A stretch of 64,000 nt of DNA from contig NZ_BDAG01000019.1 of NCBI RefSeq assembly GCF_002091715.1, positions 1-64,000 of the forward strand. Direction: 5' to 3'. The number at the start of each line of letters is the position of its first letter. Within the stretch, counting starts at the first letter, position 1. Made by a program: the position numbers and the translations under genes. The stretch comes from Pseudomonas migulae NBRC 103157. Lineage in GTDB: Bacteria > Pseudomonadota > Gammaproteobacteria > Pseudomonadales > Pseudomonadaceae. Of this stretch, positions 9,297-18,638 are shown in pieces. Under the pieces are notes generated by a model. It ran no database searches, had not been told where the DNA came from, and saw only the letters and a list, made by a program, of their open reading frames with translations.

Positions 9297-9431
9297 GGCG
9301 CACCCCCGCAGGTGGAAAAAAACCGCATTCTACCCACTTTCAGTGACCATCGGGCACCGTGAGCGCTTTGACGGTCTAGGGCCTGTCGCTATACTGCGCG
9401 TCAACTTCACGGACAAAAGAGCCGAGCTCAA

Positions 9432-10961
9432 GTGAACCGGCCCACGCCAGTTAAAACCGATAACTTCTTTCTGCTGATCTTCCGTGCACTGCGCCACCGC
9501 CGTGTACCGATTGCATTGCGCATCGCCAGCCATAACGTGATCCTGGTCGCTCTGGCCCTGGTGATCTACGCCTGCGTGATGGGTTTGCAGTTCAAGCAGG
9601 CCATGCACGAACAGGCGGATGCCCTGGGCGAAAGCCTGACCACGCAGACCGCCACGTCCGCCACGGAGCTGTTGGTGTCCAACGACATCCTCAGCCTCAA
9701 CGTGTTGCTCAACAACCTGACCAAGAACAAGCTGGTGGCCCACGCCGCCATCTACAGCGTGGATAACCGCATCCTCGCCGAAGCCGGTCAGCGTCCCAAG
9801 CACAGCCTGTTGGGCGAAGCCGAGGGCATGTACCAGAGCAAGATCACCTTCCAGGACGTGACCGCCGGGCAACTGCGCATCAGCCTGGACATGGATCAGT
9901 TCCAGCAGCCGATGACCATCAGCCTGCAGAGCATGGGCATTTTGAGTGCGATTCTGTTGGCCTTGTCGCTGGCCTTGAGCCTGCGCCTGGGTCGGCACAT
10001 CTCCACGCCGCTGCTGCAATTGCGTGTGTGGCTGCGCAATATCGATGAATACACCCCGGCAACCGGACGTCAGGACGAAATCGGCGACCTGGCTCGCCAG
10101 CTGCACGCCAACTTTGCGCCGGAGCCGGCCGAGCCAGAACCTGAGCCGGAACCCGAGTACGACGAAAGCGATTACGAAGACGCCGCCGACGAGCCGTCCT
10201 TCGAAGTGCGCAATCTGCGGGACCCGAGCTTTGATGAAACCAAGCCTGTTGCTGGCCTCAAGCCTGCGCCACGGCACATCGTCAGCACCGTAGAAGATGA
10301 GGATGACGATGATGCGTTTGCCGACCTGCGTGACGATTCGGTAACGAGTGCACCGAAGCCAGTGGTCAAACCGCAGGTATCGAACGTGCCGCAACACAGC
10401 GCGGTGCTGGCCGTGCAACTGGGTGCTCAGGATCAGCTGCGCCGTCTGCCGCGGGCGCGCCTGGAAGAACTGCTCAAACGCTATCGCGACTGCCTCGACC
10501 AGGCCGCGTCGCTCTATGAGGGCGAGCTGCACAGCCTGAACGATGGCAGCACGCTGATGGTGTTCCACACCGAAGACAGTGGCGACGACTACCTGACCAA
10601 CGCCATCTGCTGCGGCGAGTTGCTGCGTGCGCTGGGCCATCAGTTGCAGATCGAAGTCGCGGACAGCGGCATCACCCTGCAATTGCAACTGGGCCTGACC
10701 CTGGGCGACGAGTTGTTCGGCCTGAGCCAGATCGACCTGCTGCTGACCGAAACCGCCCAGGACGCCCTGGCCCTGTCGCAACACAGCCGCAATCTGCTGC
10801 TGGTGGAGCGCAAGATCAGTGACGACGCGCTGATTCGCCAGCGTGCGCGGATCCGTCCGATTGCCAGCCCTGAGGGTGCGTGCTGTGTAGAGCGGTTGAT
10901 GGAGCCTTATCCGTCGATGCTGGAACGGCAACTGGCGCGGATGCATGAGCGTCGGGCGTAA
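9432..10961 (+). CDS. YtjB/AhpA (Smp)-type membrane protein with a degenerate cyclase-like C-terminal domain
   Basis: 509 aa from a GTG start. Membrane segments at about 33-52 and 167-185 bracket a periplasmic region, followed by a HAMP-like linker (RLGRHISTPLLQLRVWLRNI). Residues 230-330 are an acidic, Pro/Glu/Asp-rich linker. Residues 390-509 follow the class III nucleotide cyclase pattern: a helix, LHSLNDGSTLMVFH, LQLQLGLTLGDELFGLS, then a LLTETAQDALALSQHS stretch. The metal-binding Asp expected before the MVF strand appears to be Gly, so it is probably not a working cyclase. The family role is unclear. It ends at a strong terminator at 10983. Confidence 0.82.
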   Translation: MNRPTPVKTDNFFLLIFRALRHRRVPIALRIASHNVILVALALVIYACVMGLQFKQAMHEQADALGESLTTQTATSATELLVSNDILSLNVLLNNLTKNKLVAHAAIYSVDNRILAEAGQRPKHSLLGEAEGMYQSKITFQDVTAGQLRISLDMDQFQQPMTISLQSMGILSAILLALSLALSLRLGRHISTPLLQLRVWLRNIDEYTPATGRQDEIGDLARQLHANFAPEPAEPEPEPEPEYDESDYEDAADEPSFEVRNLRDPSFDETKPVAGLKPAPRHIVSTVEDEDDDDAFADLRDDSVTSAPKPVVKPQVSNVPQHSAVLAVQLGAQDQLRRLPRARLEELLKRYRDCLDQAASLYEGELHSLNDGSTLMVFHTEDSGDDYLTNAICCGELLRALGHQLQIEVADSGITLQLQLGLTLGDELFGLSQIDLLLTETAQDALALSQHSRNLLLVERKISDDALIRQRARIRPIASPEGACCVERLMEPYPSMLERQLARMHERRA

Positions 10962-10982
10962 GCCTTAAGCCTGATGTGAAGA

Positions 10983-11017
10983 AGCCCGCAGATGAGTGAT
11001 CGTCTGCGGGCTTTTTT
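10983..11017 (+). terminator. Rho-independent terminator
   Basis: A 10-bp stem AGCCCGCAGA/TCTGCGGGCT is followed by TTTTTT, 22 bases after the stop of the membrane protein gene. Confidence 0.92.
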
Positions 11018-11033
11018 GTTGCCTGTCGCGGCC

Positions 11034-11130
11034 CCATCGCGGGCAAGCCCGCTCCCACAGTTTTAGTGTCATACACCTATCGCGCGAACGACGCGGGACC
11101 TGTGGGAGCGGGCTTGCCCGCGAAGGGGCC
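11034..11130. repeat. REPIN (GGGAGCGGGCTTGCCCGCGA variant)
   Basis: Inverted REP copies (CATCGCGGGCAAGCCCGCTCCCAC and its complement) are separated by about 50 bases. They lie between two terminators of convergent genes. Confidence 0.9.
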
Positions 11131-11161
11131 ATCAGTAGCACTGGATCTCTCTAACCTGCAG

Positions 11162-11194
11162 AAACAACAAAGCCCGCATCATCGCGGGCTTTAT
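11162..11194 (-). terminator. Rho-independent terminator of the PqiC-like lipoprotein gene
   Basis: On the minus strand an AAAGCCCGC/GCGGGCTTT stem is followed by a T-rich tract, TTTGTTGTTT, 18 bases after the stop codon. Confidence 0.85.
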
Positions 11195-11211
11195 GTTGTA
11201 TCGGTGCGGGC

Positions 11212-11925
11212 TTAGAAGCGAAACACTTCCATATCGGTGCGGATCGGCGAAGCCATCGGGATCTTCGGCTGCTTTTCCTGTTCGGCCGCCGGTGCCGCAG
11301 GCTTGGCAGCCGGTTTCTTTGGCGCTTCCGCAATCGGTGGCTGGTTAGCCAGTGGCTTGAGCGCGGTCGACAGCTGTTCGGCGAGTTTCTGCAACAACAC
11401 CCCCTGAGCCTGAACCTGCGCGGCAGTGCCGCCGGTGTGTTGTTCCTGCAAGTGAATGATGCGGTTATCGCGAACCTGACCACGGCGGTCGATCAAACGC
11501 CATTGAGCATCAAGGATCGCCGGTTGCGATTCACCCGAGTCCAGGCGTGTGATGGTGAGCAACACCTGCACGTCCGGCGTGAAGCCGACCGTTGCCGGTG
11601 CCAGCACCACACGCTGACTGTCCAGATGACCCGCGACCTGGCGCAGCAACAGCTGATCGATGTCGGAGGACAGGCTTCCAGCCCAACGACCATCGGTCGA
11701 AGCCTGCAAGCTGCCATCCGGCTGACGCTGCAGCAATGTTTCACGTTGCAGATAGTCGGCGACCGTCACCGGGCCGAGCAATACCGCCATGCCCGCGCTT
11801 TGCGCAGGCTGAGCCGGACTTCCGCTGTCCAGCTGATACAGCGACACCGGTTGGTGAGTGCTGCAGCCCGCCAGGCCAAGAACGCCGGCGAGCATCAAAA
11901 TAAAAGGAAGGCGCAGAGCAGTCAT
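11212..11925 (-). CDS. PqiC-like ABC-transport auxiliary lipoprotein
   Basis: 237 aa. The signal peptide ends in a lipobox (LGLAGC, Cys21), so it should be a lipoprotein. The following sequence (HQPVSLYQLDSG, then GPVTVADYLQRETLLQR, then DIDQLLLRQVAGHLDSQRV) matches the DUF330/PqiC family, auxiliary lipoproteins of MCE-type or Pqi lipid transport systems. The C-terminal tail (about 190-237) is Ala/Pro/Lys-rich. No MCE protein, permease or ATPase gene is adjacent, so its partner must lie elsewhere. It lies downstream of parC on the same strand with a 177-base gap. Confidence 0.85.
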   Translation of the reverse strand: MTALRLPFILMLAGVLGLAGCSTHQPVSLYQLDSGSPAQPAQSAGMAVLLGPVTVADYLQRETLLQRQPDGSLQASTDGRWAGSLSSDIDQLLLRQVAGHLDSQRVVLAPATVGFTPDVQVLLTITRLDSGESQPAILDAQWRLIDRRGQVRDNRIIHLQEQHTGGTAAQVQAQGVLLQKLAEQLSTALKPLANQPPIAEAPKKPAAKPAAPAAEQEKQPKIPMASPIRTDMEVFRF

Positions 11926-12102
11926 CGTCCCATCCAGGTGGTTGCCACAAGGCTAACCACAGTGAAGATACTCAATAAATATGAAGAACGCTCGGCCACG
12001 CCGGCGCTTGGAAAGGCCATATCATCCGTGAATATGCGTTCCGACTCCAGCGGCAAAGCGTCGATCTACGCGTTAAATCGCAGATCGAGCGCTCTAGGAC
12101 GC

Positions 12103-14370
12103 CTAATTGAGGTTTTCGACGAGCAGCGCATCTACCCTCTGGAAGCCTCGTGGAAGCTTGTTACCACGACGCCCACGCTCACCTTTGTAGTGTTCGAGGT
12201 CGTCCGCTTTCAGTGACAAGGTACGTTTTCCTGCCTGCAACACCAAGGTGGCGCCTTCCGGCAGTACAGCGATGTCCGTGACATATTCTTCGCGACTGGC
12301 AACACGCTCACCGGAAATACCGATGATCTTATTACCTTTACCTTTACCTAATTGTGGCAGATCGCTGATCTTAAAGATCAGCAGGCGACCTTCGGTGGTC
12401 ACCGAGGCCAGCCAGTTGTTCTCACGATCCGCCACCGGGCGCGGCAGAATGACCTTCGAGTTGTTCGGCAAGCTCAGCAGCGCCTTACCCGCCTTGTTCT
12501 TGGCCTGGAAATCCTCACCCTTGACCACGAAACCGTAACCCGCGTCGGAGGCGATCACGTAGAGCGAATCGTCTTCCGGCATCAGCACGCATTCGAAACT
12601 CGCCCCTGGCGGCGGCGTCAGACGACCGGTCAACGGTTCGCCCTGACCGCGGGCCGATGGCAACGTGTGCGCGGCCACCGAATAGCTGCGGCCGGTGGAA
12701 TCGATAAACACCGCAAACTGGTTGGAACGCCCAGCCGCCAAAGCCTTGAAACCGTCCCCGGCCTTGTAGGAAAGCCCGGTGGCGTCAATTTCGTGCCCCT
12801 TGGCGGAGCGTACCCAGCCTTTTTCCGACAACACGACGCTGACTTTCTCGTTCGGCAGCAGATCGTGTTCGGTCAGGGCCTTGGCTTCGGCGCGCTCGAC
12901 GATTGGCGAACGACGGTCATCGCCGTAGGTTTCGGCGTCTTTGATCAGCTCGGTGCGCACCAGCTTTTTCAACTTGGCTTCGCTGCCCAGCAGGGCTTGC
13001 AGCTTGGCTTGTTCCTTGAGCAGTTCATCCTGCTCGGCACGCAGCTTCATTTCTTCCAGTCGCGCCAACTGACGCAAACGGGTGTCGAGAATGTACTCGG
13101 CCTGGATTTCGCTCAGAGCGTAACGCGCGATCAGGGCAGCTTTCGGGTGTTCCTCAGTGCGGATGATATGAATCACTTCATCCAGGTTGAGGTAGGCAAT
13201 CAACAAACCGTCCAACAGGTGCAGGCGACGCTCGACCTTGTCGAGGCGGAATTGCAGGCGACGACGCACGGTCTGTACGCGGAATTCCAACCATTCGACC
13301 AGCAATGCTCGCAGGTTTTTCAGCTGCGGCTTGCCGTCCAGGCCGATGATATTGATGTTGACCCGGTAGCTCGACTCCAGCTCGGTACTGGCGAACAGGT
13401 GCTGCATCAGCGCGTCGTGGTCAAAATTCTTGCGCGCGCCCGGAATGATTACGATCCGGCACGGGTTTTCGTGGTCGGACTCGTCGCGCAGGTCCGCGAT
13501 CTGCGGGGCCTTCGACGGCTTGGCCTGCATCATGGCCGCGATCTGTTCCAGCACCTTGGCGCCAGATACCTGATGCGGCAGCGCGGTGACGATGATGTCG
13601 CCGTCTTCGATATGGTAAACGGCGCGCATGCGCACCGAACCGCGACCGGTTTCGTAGATTTTCAGCAGGTCGGCGCGCGGGGTGATGATTTCCGCTTCGG
13701 TCGGATAATCCGGGCCCTGGATATGTTCACAGAGCTGTTCGACCGTGGCTTTCGGCTCATCGAGCAAACGCACGCAGGCGGTCGCGACTTCGCGCAGATT
13801 GTGCGGCGGTACGTCGGTGGCCATGCCCACGGCGATGCCGGTGGTGCCGTTGAGCAGGATGTTCGGCAAACGTGCCGGCAATACCAGCGGCTCGTCGAGG
13901 GTGCCGTCGAAGTTCGGGCCCCAGTCCGCTGTGCCCTGGCCCAGCTCGCTGAGCAGCACTTCGGAATAACGCGACAGCCGCGCTTCGGTGTAACGCATGG
14001 CGGCGAAGGACTTGGGATCATCCGGCGCCCCCCAGTTACCCTGGCCGTCGACCAGCGTGTAGCGGTAGCTGAACGGCTGGGCCATCAGGACCATGGCTTC
14101 GTAGCAGGCCGAATCGCCATGCGGGTGGAACTTGCCGAGCACGTCACCGACGGTACGCGCCGATTTCTTGTGCTTGGAATCGGCGTCCAGCCCCAACTCG
14201 CTCATCGCATAAATGATGCGACGCTGTACCGGTTTCAGGCCGTCGCCGATATGCGGCAAGGCACGGTCCATGATCACGTACATGGAGTAGTTGAGGTAGG
14301 CATTTTCGGTGAAGTCAGCCAGTGACCGGCGTTCTACACCGTCCAGGCTGAGATCAAGGGAGTCGCTCAT
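12103..14370 (-). CDS. parC: DNA topoisomerase IV subunit A
   Basis: 755 aa. ParC is the DNA-cleaving subunit of topoisomerase IV, which decatenates daughter chromosomes. The catalytic Tyr is Tyr127 in AAMRYTE. The quinolone-resistance region reads [12 protein letters not shown], with Ser87 and Glu91 in the wild-type, susceptible form. The C-terminal beta-pinwheel follows from about residue 490. The ATG at 14370 ([16 protein letters not shown]) has GAGG seven bases upstream; upstream in-frame codons are not needed. It is the last gene of the parE / phytase-like / protease / parC unit. Confidence 0.97.
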   Translation of the reverse strand: MSDSLDLSLDGVERRSLADFTENAYLNYSMYVIMDRALPHIGDGLKPVQRRIIYAMSELGLDADSKHKKSARTVGDVLGKFHPHGDSACYEAMVLMAQPFSYRYTLVDGQGNWGAPDDPKSFAAMRYTEARLSRYSEVLLSELGQGTADWGPNFDGTLDEPLVLPARLPNILLNGTTGIAVGMATDVPPHNLREVATACVRLLDEPKATVEQLCEHIQGPDYPTEAEIITPRADLLKIYETGRGSVRMRAVYHIEDGDIIVTALPHQVSGAKVLEQIAAMMQAKPSKAPQIADLRDESDHENPCRIVIIPGARKNFDHDALMQHLFASTELESSYRVNINIIGLDGKPQLKNLRALLVEWLEFRVQTVRRRLQFRLDKVERRLHLLDGLLIAYLNLDEVIHIIRTEEHPKAALIARYALSEIQAEYILDTRLRQLARLEEMKLRAEQDELLKEQAKLQALLGSEAKLKKLVRTELIKDAETYGDDRRSPIVERAEAKALTEHDLLPNEKVSVVLSEKGWVRSAKGHEIDATGLSYKAGDGFKALAAGRSNQFAVFIDSTGRSYSVAAHTLPSARGQGEPLTGRLTPPPGASFECVLMPEDDSLYVIASDAGYGFVVKGEDFQAKNKAGKALLSLPNNSKVILPRPVADRENNWLASVTTEGRLLIFKISDLPQLGKGKGNKIIGISGERVASREEYVTDIAVLPEGATLVLQAGKRTLSLKADDLEHYKGERGRRGNKLPRGFQRVDALLVENLN

Positions 14371-14377
14371 GCGGGCC

Positions 14378-14902
14378 TCATCGGTTCGTTGTCTGGCGCA
14401 GCAGCATGGTGCCACCGCGCTGGGTAAATTCAAGTTTGTTCAGCGCGCTCATACCGAGCAGCACTTGCTTGCCATCCAGGCCTGGTACGACGATGGCGCG
14501 CACATCACGCAGCACGATGTCGCCCAGTTGCAGCCGGTCGACGCGGGTTCGATAACCCTCGGTACGACCGTTGGCGGTGCTCAGGGTCACCCCGAAGCCT
14601 TGTTCAAGTTTCAGCCGTTCGGCCATTTCTGCCGGGATCGCTACATCGGTTGCCCCGGTATCCAGCATGAAATCCACCGGCTGGCCGTTGATCTGGCCGC
14701 TGGCGACGAAGTGCCCCTGGGTGTTGCTGGCCAGTTTCACTTCAATAAAACCTTCGCCCTGTTCCGAGCTGACGACGACATTGGGATTTTGCTGACGCTC
14801 CTCCCATTGACCGAAAAACCGTGTCGCCAGAAATAGCGCTGCGCACCAGGCCAGCACCATGAACACCCGACCGGCGCGTTTTCCCGGCGTTTGTGGCGTC
14901 AT
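14378..14902 (-). CDS. Retropepsin-like aspartic protease (TIGR02281 type)
   Basis: 174 aa. One N-terminal membrane segment (residues 12-29) is followed by a periplasmic, single-domain aspartic protease fold. The catalytic motif is [13 protein letters not shown] with Asp81; the later [10 protein letters not shown] is the family's usual second signature. Such clan AA proteases act as dimers. The substrate is unknown. It overlaps the preceding phytase-like gene by four bases (ATGA) and ends 7 bases before parC, so the genes are translationally linked. Confidence 0.88.
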   Translation of the reverse strand: MTPQTPGKRAGRVFMVLAWCAALFLATRFFGQWEERQQNPNVVVSSEQGEGFIEVKLASNTQGHFVASGQINGQPVDFMLDTGATDVAIPAEMAERLKLEQGFGVTLSTANGRTEGYRTRVDRLQLGDIVLRDVRAIVVPGLDGKQVLLGMSALNKLEFTQRGGTMLLRQTTNR

Positions 14903-15888
14903 GGTTTGGCACTCCAGCCACCTTCAGGCGCGGCGAAGCGCCAGACGATCGGGCGGTACTCGCCATCGGAACGGGCACCGTCGTTGTTGTCGATGCCGAC
15001 CCAGGCGCCATCGGCGTCGACGATCAGCGCTTCCGTCAGGCCATAACCCTGTGGATAACGACGGTTCTCCTGCAATGCCTCGTCGGCAAACGACCAGCAA
15101 CGCTCGACCTTCGCGGTCAACGCATCACGGCGGCAAATCTCGAACGCATTGCGCTCAAGGGTAAACAGCTTGCCGTTGAACAATGACAGATCGGCAAAAT
15201 CCCGCGACACCGCTCTGGCCTTGGGAAATTTCGCCGGTTGCATTTCCATCCCGGCCTCACTCAGCAGCACACAGCCGCCGTCGCAATCCCAGACCGTTTG
15301 CTGACGTTTGATCAACAGAAGACCACGGCGCTCACGTTCGGCGGCCAACCACAACTGATCGCCGGCCGGATTGATCGCCAGGCCTTCGAACAATGCGTTG
15401 AAGTGCAACAACATGCCGCTGGCCCGGGCTTCGCGAACCAGCATCGGCGAAATCTTCAGCCAGGACGTCGGCCCAACGGGCGGCACTTGCAGCACCGCGG
15501 CATGGGACTCGCTGACGATGTAACGATTACCGGCGCTGTCACAGGTGATGCCTTCGAAGTCCAGATCCCCGCCCCGCATGAAAGATGCAGCCCAGGTCCG
15601 CGAACGCAGCCCCCACGGCAAACCGCTGTCCGGCACTGGCGGCACACCGATGCGCACGGTTTCAGCCTGCCAGACCGTGGCACCGGTCTCGAGTCGGTAG
15701 ATCTGATCGTCGTCGCGATCGGAAATGGTCCACAAATCCTTGCCACACAGGGCCAGCCCCGACAGGTTGCCGCCGCGCATGCCCTCCACGGGATGCTCGG
15801 ACAACAGGCGCAACTCCGGTGCCGGTTCGGCAAACGCCGAAACAGAGGCCAGAAGTAACGCACACGCCAGGGCAAAGCCAACCCGCAT
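14899..15888 (-). CDS. Secreted phytase-like/esterase-like beta-propeller protein
   Basis: 329 aa with a clear signal peptide (about 1-20, ending VSAFA). The mature part has the phytase-like pattern: NLSGLALCGKDLWTISDRDDDQIYRL, then DLDFEGITCDSAGNRYIVSES, then LFEGLAINPAGDQLWLAAERE, and finally QGYGLTEALIVDADGAWVGIDNN. Family members are called 'esterase-like activity of phytase' proteins, but no reaction is established. Its start overlaps the parE stop by one base (TGATG). Its place between the two topoisomerase IV genes is conserved in Pseudomonas as far as I recall and has no obvious functional reason. Confidence 0.82.
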   Translation of the reverse strand: MRVGFALACALLLASVSAFAEPAPELRLLSEHPVEGMRGGNLSGLALCGKDLWTISDRDDDQIYRLETGATVWQAETVRIGVPPVPDSGLPWGLRSRTWAASFMRGGDLDFEGITCDSAGNRYIVSESHAAVLQVPPVGPTSWLKISPMLVREARASGMLLHFNALFEGLAINPAGDQLWLAAERERRGLLLIKRQQTVWDCDGGCVLLSEAGMEMQPAKFPKARAVSRDFADLSLFNGKLFTLERNAFEICRRDALTAKVERCWSFADEALQENRRYPQGYGLTEALIVDADGAWVGIDNNDGARSDGEYRPIVWRFAAPEGGWSAKP

Positions 15889-17792
15889 CAGCCAAGAACC
15901 TCGGCCAGGTTGCCTTTGGATTCGAGCCAGGATTTGCGATCACCGGCGCGTTTCTTCGCCAGCAACATGTCCATCATTTCCGAAGTCGCTTCGAAATCGT
16001 CGAGGGTCAGCTGCACCAGACGCCGGGTGTTCGGGTCCATGGTGGTTTCGCGCAACTGTGGCGGGTTCATTTCACCCAGGCCCTTGAATCGGGTGACCTG
16101 CGGTTTGCCGCGTTTCTTCTCGGCTACCAGACGATCGAGGATCCCGTCGCGCTCGGCTTCGTCGAGTGCGTAGTAAATCTCTTTGCCCAGGTCGATGCGG
16201 TACAGCGGCGGCATGGCGACGTAAACGTGCCCGGCATCCACCAACGGACGGAAATGCTGGACGAACAAAGCGCACAGCAGCGTGGCGATGTGCAGACCGT
16301 CGGAGTCGGCGTCGGCGAGGATGCAGATCTTGCCGTAACGCAGCTGGCTCATGTCCGCCGCGCCCGGATCGACACCGATCGCCACGGCAATGTTGTGCAC
16401 TTCCTGGCTGGCCAGCACTTCGCTGCCGTCGACTTCCCAGGTGTTCAGAATTTTCCCGCGCAACGGCAGGATCGCTTGAAACTCTTTGTCCCGCGCTTGT
16501 TTGGCGGAACCGCCGGCGGAGTCACCTTCCACCAGGAACAGCTCGGAACGCATCGGGTCCTGCCCGGCGCAGTCGGCGAGCTTGCCCGGCAGCGCCGGAC
16601 CTTGGGTGATGCGTTTGCGCTCGACCTTCTTGCTGGCCTTCAGGCGACGGCCGGCGTTGTTGATCGCCAGTTCCGCCAGGAGCATGCCGGTTTCCGGATT
16701 GGCATTGAGCCACAGGCTGAAGGCATCTTTGACCACACCGGACACGAACGCGGCCGCTTCACGGGACGACAAACGCTCTTTGGTCTGGCCGGAGAATTGC
16801 GGTTCCTGCATTTTCATCGACAGAACGAAGGCGATACGCTCCCAGACGTCTTCCGGCGCCAGCTTCACGCCGCGTGGCAGCAGGCTGCGGAACTCGCAGA
16901 ATTCGCGCATGGCGTCGAGCAAGCCCTGGCGCAAGCCATTGACGTGAGTACCGCCCTGGGCCGTCGGGATCAGGTTGACATAGCTTTCCTGCACGCTGTC
17001 GCCACCTTCCGGCAACCACAGCAGCGCCCAGTCGACCGCTTCCTTGTTACCGGCCAGGCTGCCGCAGAATGGCTCATCCGGCAGGCGTTCGAATTCGCTG
17101 ACCGCGTCGACCAGATAGGAGCGCAGACCGTCTTCGTAATGCCATTCGACTTTCTCGCCGGTGGCCTTGTCTTCAAAACTGACCAGCAGCCCCGGGCACA
17201 GAACGGCCTTGGCCTTGAGCACGTGCTTGAGGCGGCTGATGGAGAATTTTGGTGAATCGAAGTACTTCGGGTCCGGTGCGAAGAATACGCTGGTGCCGGT
17301 GTTGCGCTTGCCGACGGTGCCGACCACTTCCAGTTCGGTTTTCTTGTAACCGTCAGCGAAAGTCATCTGGTATTCGTTGCCGTCGCGCTTCACGCGCACC
17401 CGGACTTCGGTCGACAAGGCGTTGACCACGGAAATACCCACCCCGTGCAGACCGCCGGAGAACTGGTAGTTCTTGTTGGAAAACTTGCCGCCCGCGTGGA
17501 GTTTGGTGAGGATCAGCTCGACGCCCGACACACCCTCTTCCGGGTGAATGTCCACCGGCATGCCACGGCCGTCATCGCTGACTTCCAGGGAGTGGTCGGC
17601 GTGCAGGATGACCTGCACCGAGGTCGCGTGCCCGGCCAAGGCTTCGTCGACGCTGTTGTCGATGACTTCCTGGGCGAGGTGGTTCGGCCGACTGGTGTCG
17701 GTGTACATGCCGGGGCGTTTGCGCACCGGGTCGAGGCCCGAGAGGACTTCGATGGCGTCTGCGTTATAAGAGCTAGCGCTGGGAGTGGCCAT
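15888..17792 (-). CDS. parE: DNA topoisomerase IV subunit B
   Basis: 634 aa. ParE is the ATPase subunit of topoisomerase IV. The GHKL ATPase motifs are present (EVIDNSVDEALAGHA; DDGRGMPVDIHPEEG; GGLHGVGISVVNALS). The TOPRIM domain contains LFLVEGDSAGGSAKQARDK and later ILADADSDGLHIATLL. It is the first gene of a four-gene overlapping unit that ends with parC, which would allow balanced production of both subunits. It follows the YqiA-type esterase gene with a 42-base gap. Confidence 0.97.
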   Translation of the reverse strand: MATPSASSYNADAIEVLSGLDPVRKRPGMYTDTSRPNHLAQEVIDNSVDEALAGHATSVQVILHADHSLEVSDDGRGMPVDIHPEEGVSGVELILTKLHAGGKFSNKNYQFSGGLHGVGISVVNALSTEVRVRVKRDGNEYQMTFADGYKKTELEVVGTVGKRNTGTSVFFAPDPKYFDSPKFSISRLKHVLKAKAVLCPGLLVSFEDKATGEKVEWHYEDGLRSYLVDAVSEFERLPDEPFCGSLAGNKEAVDWALLWLPEGGDSVQESYVNLIPTAQGGTHVNGLRQGLLDAMREFCEFRSLLPRGVKLAPEDVWERIAFVLSMKMQEPQFSGQTKERLSSREAAAFVSGVVKDAFSLWLNANPETGMLLAELAINNAGRRLKASKKVERKRITQGPALPGKLADCAGQDPMRSELFLVEGDSAGGSAKQARDKEFQAILPLRGKILNTWEVDGSEVLASQEVHNIAVAIGVDPGAADMSQLRYGKICILADADSDGLHIATLLCALFVQHFRPLVDAGHVYVAMPPLYRIDLGKEIYYALDEAERDGILDRLVAEKKRGKPQVTRFKGLGEMNPPQLRETTMDPNTRRLVQLTLDDFEATSEMMDMLLAKKRAGDRKSWLESKGNLAEVLG

Positions 17793-17834
17793 GGGGTCTC
17801 GTCGTCAAATGTTCTATGAAATAGAGGTGATGGA

Positions 17835-18443
17835 TCACAGTGCTGTGAAATCAATCGCCTGATACAAATCTGCGCCGATGCCGGCAAAACTCAGCATTGC
17901 CGGCAATTGCCCGGCAAAACCCTGGAAGCCATGGTCGCCGCCGGCCTGGATGCGCAAGGCACAGGCCCGGTAATACTGCTGGGCGAGGCGATAATCCAGT
18001 GTTTCATCACCGGTCTGCAACCACACCTGATAACGCTGCGGGTCCCGGGGCGCCGGCACTTCCAGCTCGGCCAGGGCCGTCACGTGGTCGTGGGTCAATT
18101 CCCAGGCCTCATCGGTATACAGGTTTTTCTGCGTCCCCAGGTGCCCGTCGAACATCCGGTGCGGACTGACGGCAGGGTTGATCAACAGGGCCTTGAGGCC
18201 ATGGCGCTCGGCCAGGTGAGTCGCATAGTAGCCGCCGAGTGAGCTGCCGACCAGCAGTGGCCGCCCCAGCTCGGCAATCGCCTGCTCCAGCTGACCGATG
18301 GCCTCTCGCGGATGGTGATGCAAGGCCGGAACGCGCAGGTGATCGCTCAAGCCCAGGCGCTCCATCACTTCGATCAACTGCGTCGCCTTTTTCGACGAAG
18401 GCGCGCTGTTGAAACCGTGGATATATAGGATCGAACCGGACAT
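17835..18443 (-). CDS. YqiA-type alpha/beta-hydrolase esterase
   Basis: 202 aa. The short alpha/beta hydrolase begins with ILYIHGFNSAPSSKKA and has the nucleophile elbow GSSLGGYYA. Asp and His candidates lie in the C-terminal third (GDETLDYR; GGDHGFQGF). It matches the YqiA/YcfP family; E. coli YqiA hydrolyses palmitoyl-CoA and p-nitrophenyl esters. The start has GGGAG 5 bases upstream. It is 42 bases upstream of parE and probably co-transcribed with it. The cpdA-yqiA-parE neighbourhood is shared with enterobacteria. Confidence 0.88.
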   Translation of the reverse strand: MSGSILYIHGFNSAPSSKKATQLIEVMERLGLSDHLRVPALHHHPREAIGQLEQAIAELGRPLLVGSSLGGYYATHLAERHGLKALLINPAVSPHRMFDGHLGTQKNLYTDEAWELTHDHVTALAELEVPAPRDPQRYQVWLQTGDETLDYRLAQQYYRACALRIQAGGDHGFQGFAGQLPAMLSFAGIGADLYQAIDFTAL

Positions 18444-18506
18444 TTGAACTCCCTGTGCGTCGGGTAAAGAAGGCGGAGTTTACAGGGAGTTGGGGTGTCT
18501 GTGCGG

Positions 18507-18608
18507 ACGCCTTCGCGAGCAAGCCCGCTCCCACATTTGATCTCGGCCGTACACTCATCCTGTGTCCACAGAAGATCTAATGTGGGATCGGGCTTGCTCG
18601 CGAAGGCC
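18507..18608. repeat. REPIN (GTGGGAGCGGGCTTGCTCGCGA family)
   Basis: Inverted REP arms lie at 18512-18535 and 18579-18604; the right arm has one mismatch (GTGGGATCGG). It lies inside a minus-strand gene run, between cpdA and the YqiA-type gene. Confidence 0.88.
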
Positions 18609-18638
18609 ACGACTCGGTCTTACTGAAAGACAAATAAG

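Noticed and set aside
12352..14325. A 657-codon open frame opposite parC
   Set aside because: parC is unmistakable on the other strand; this frame has no recognisable motifs.
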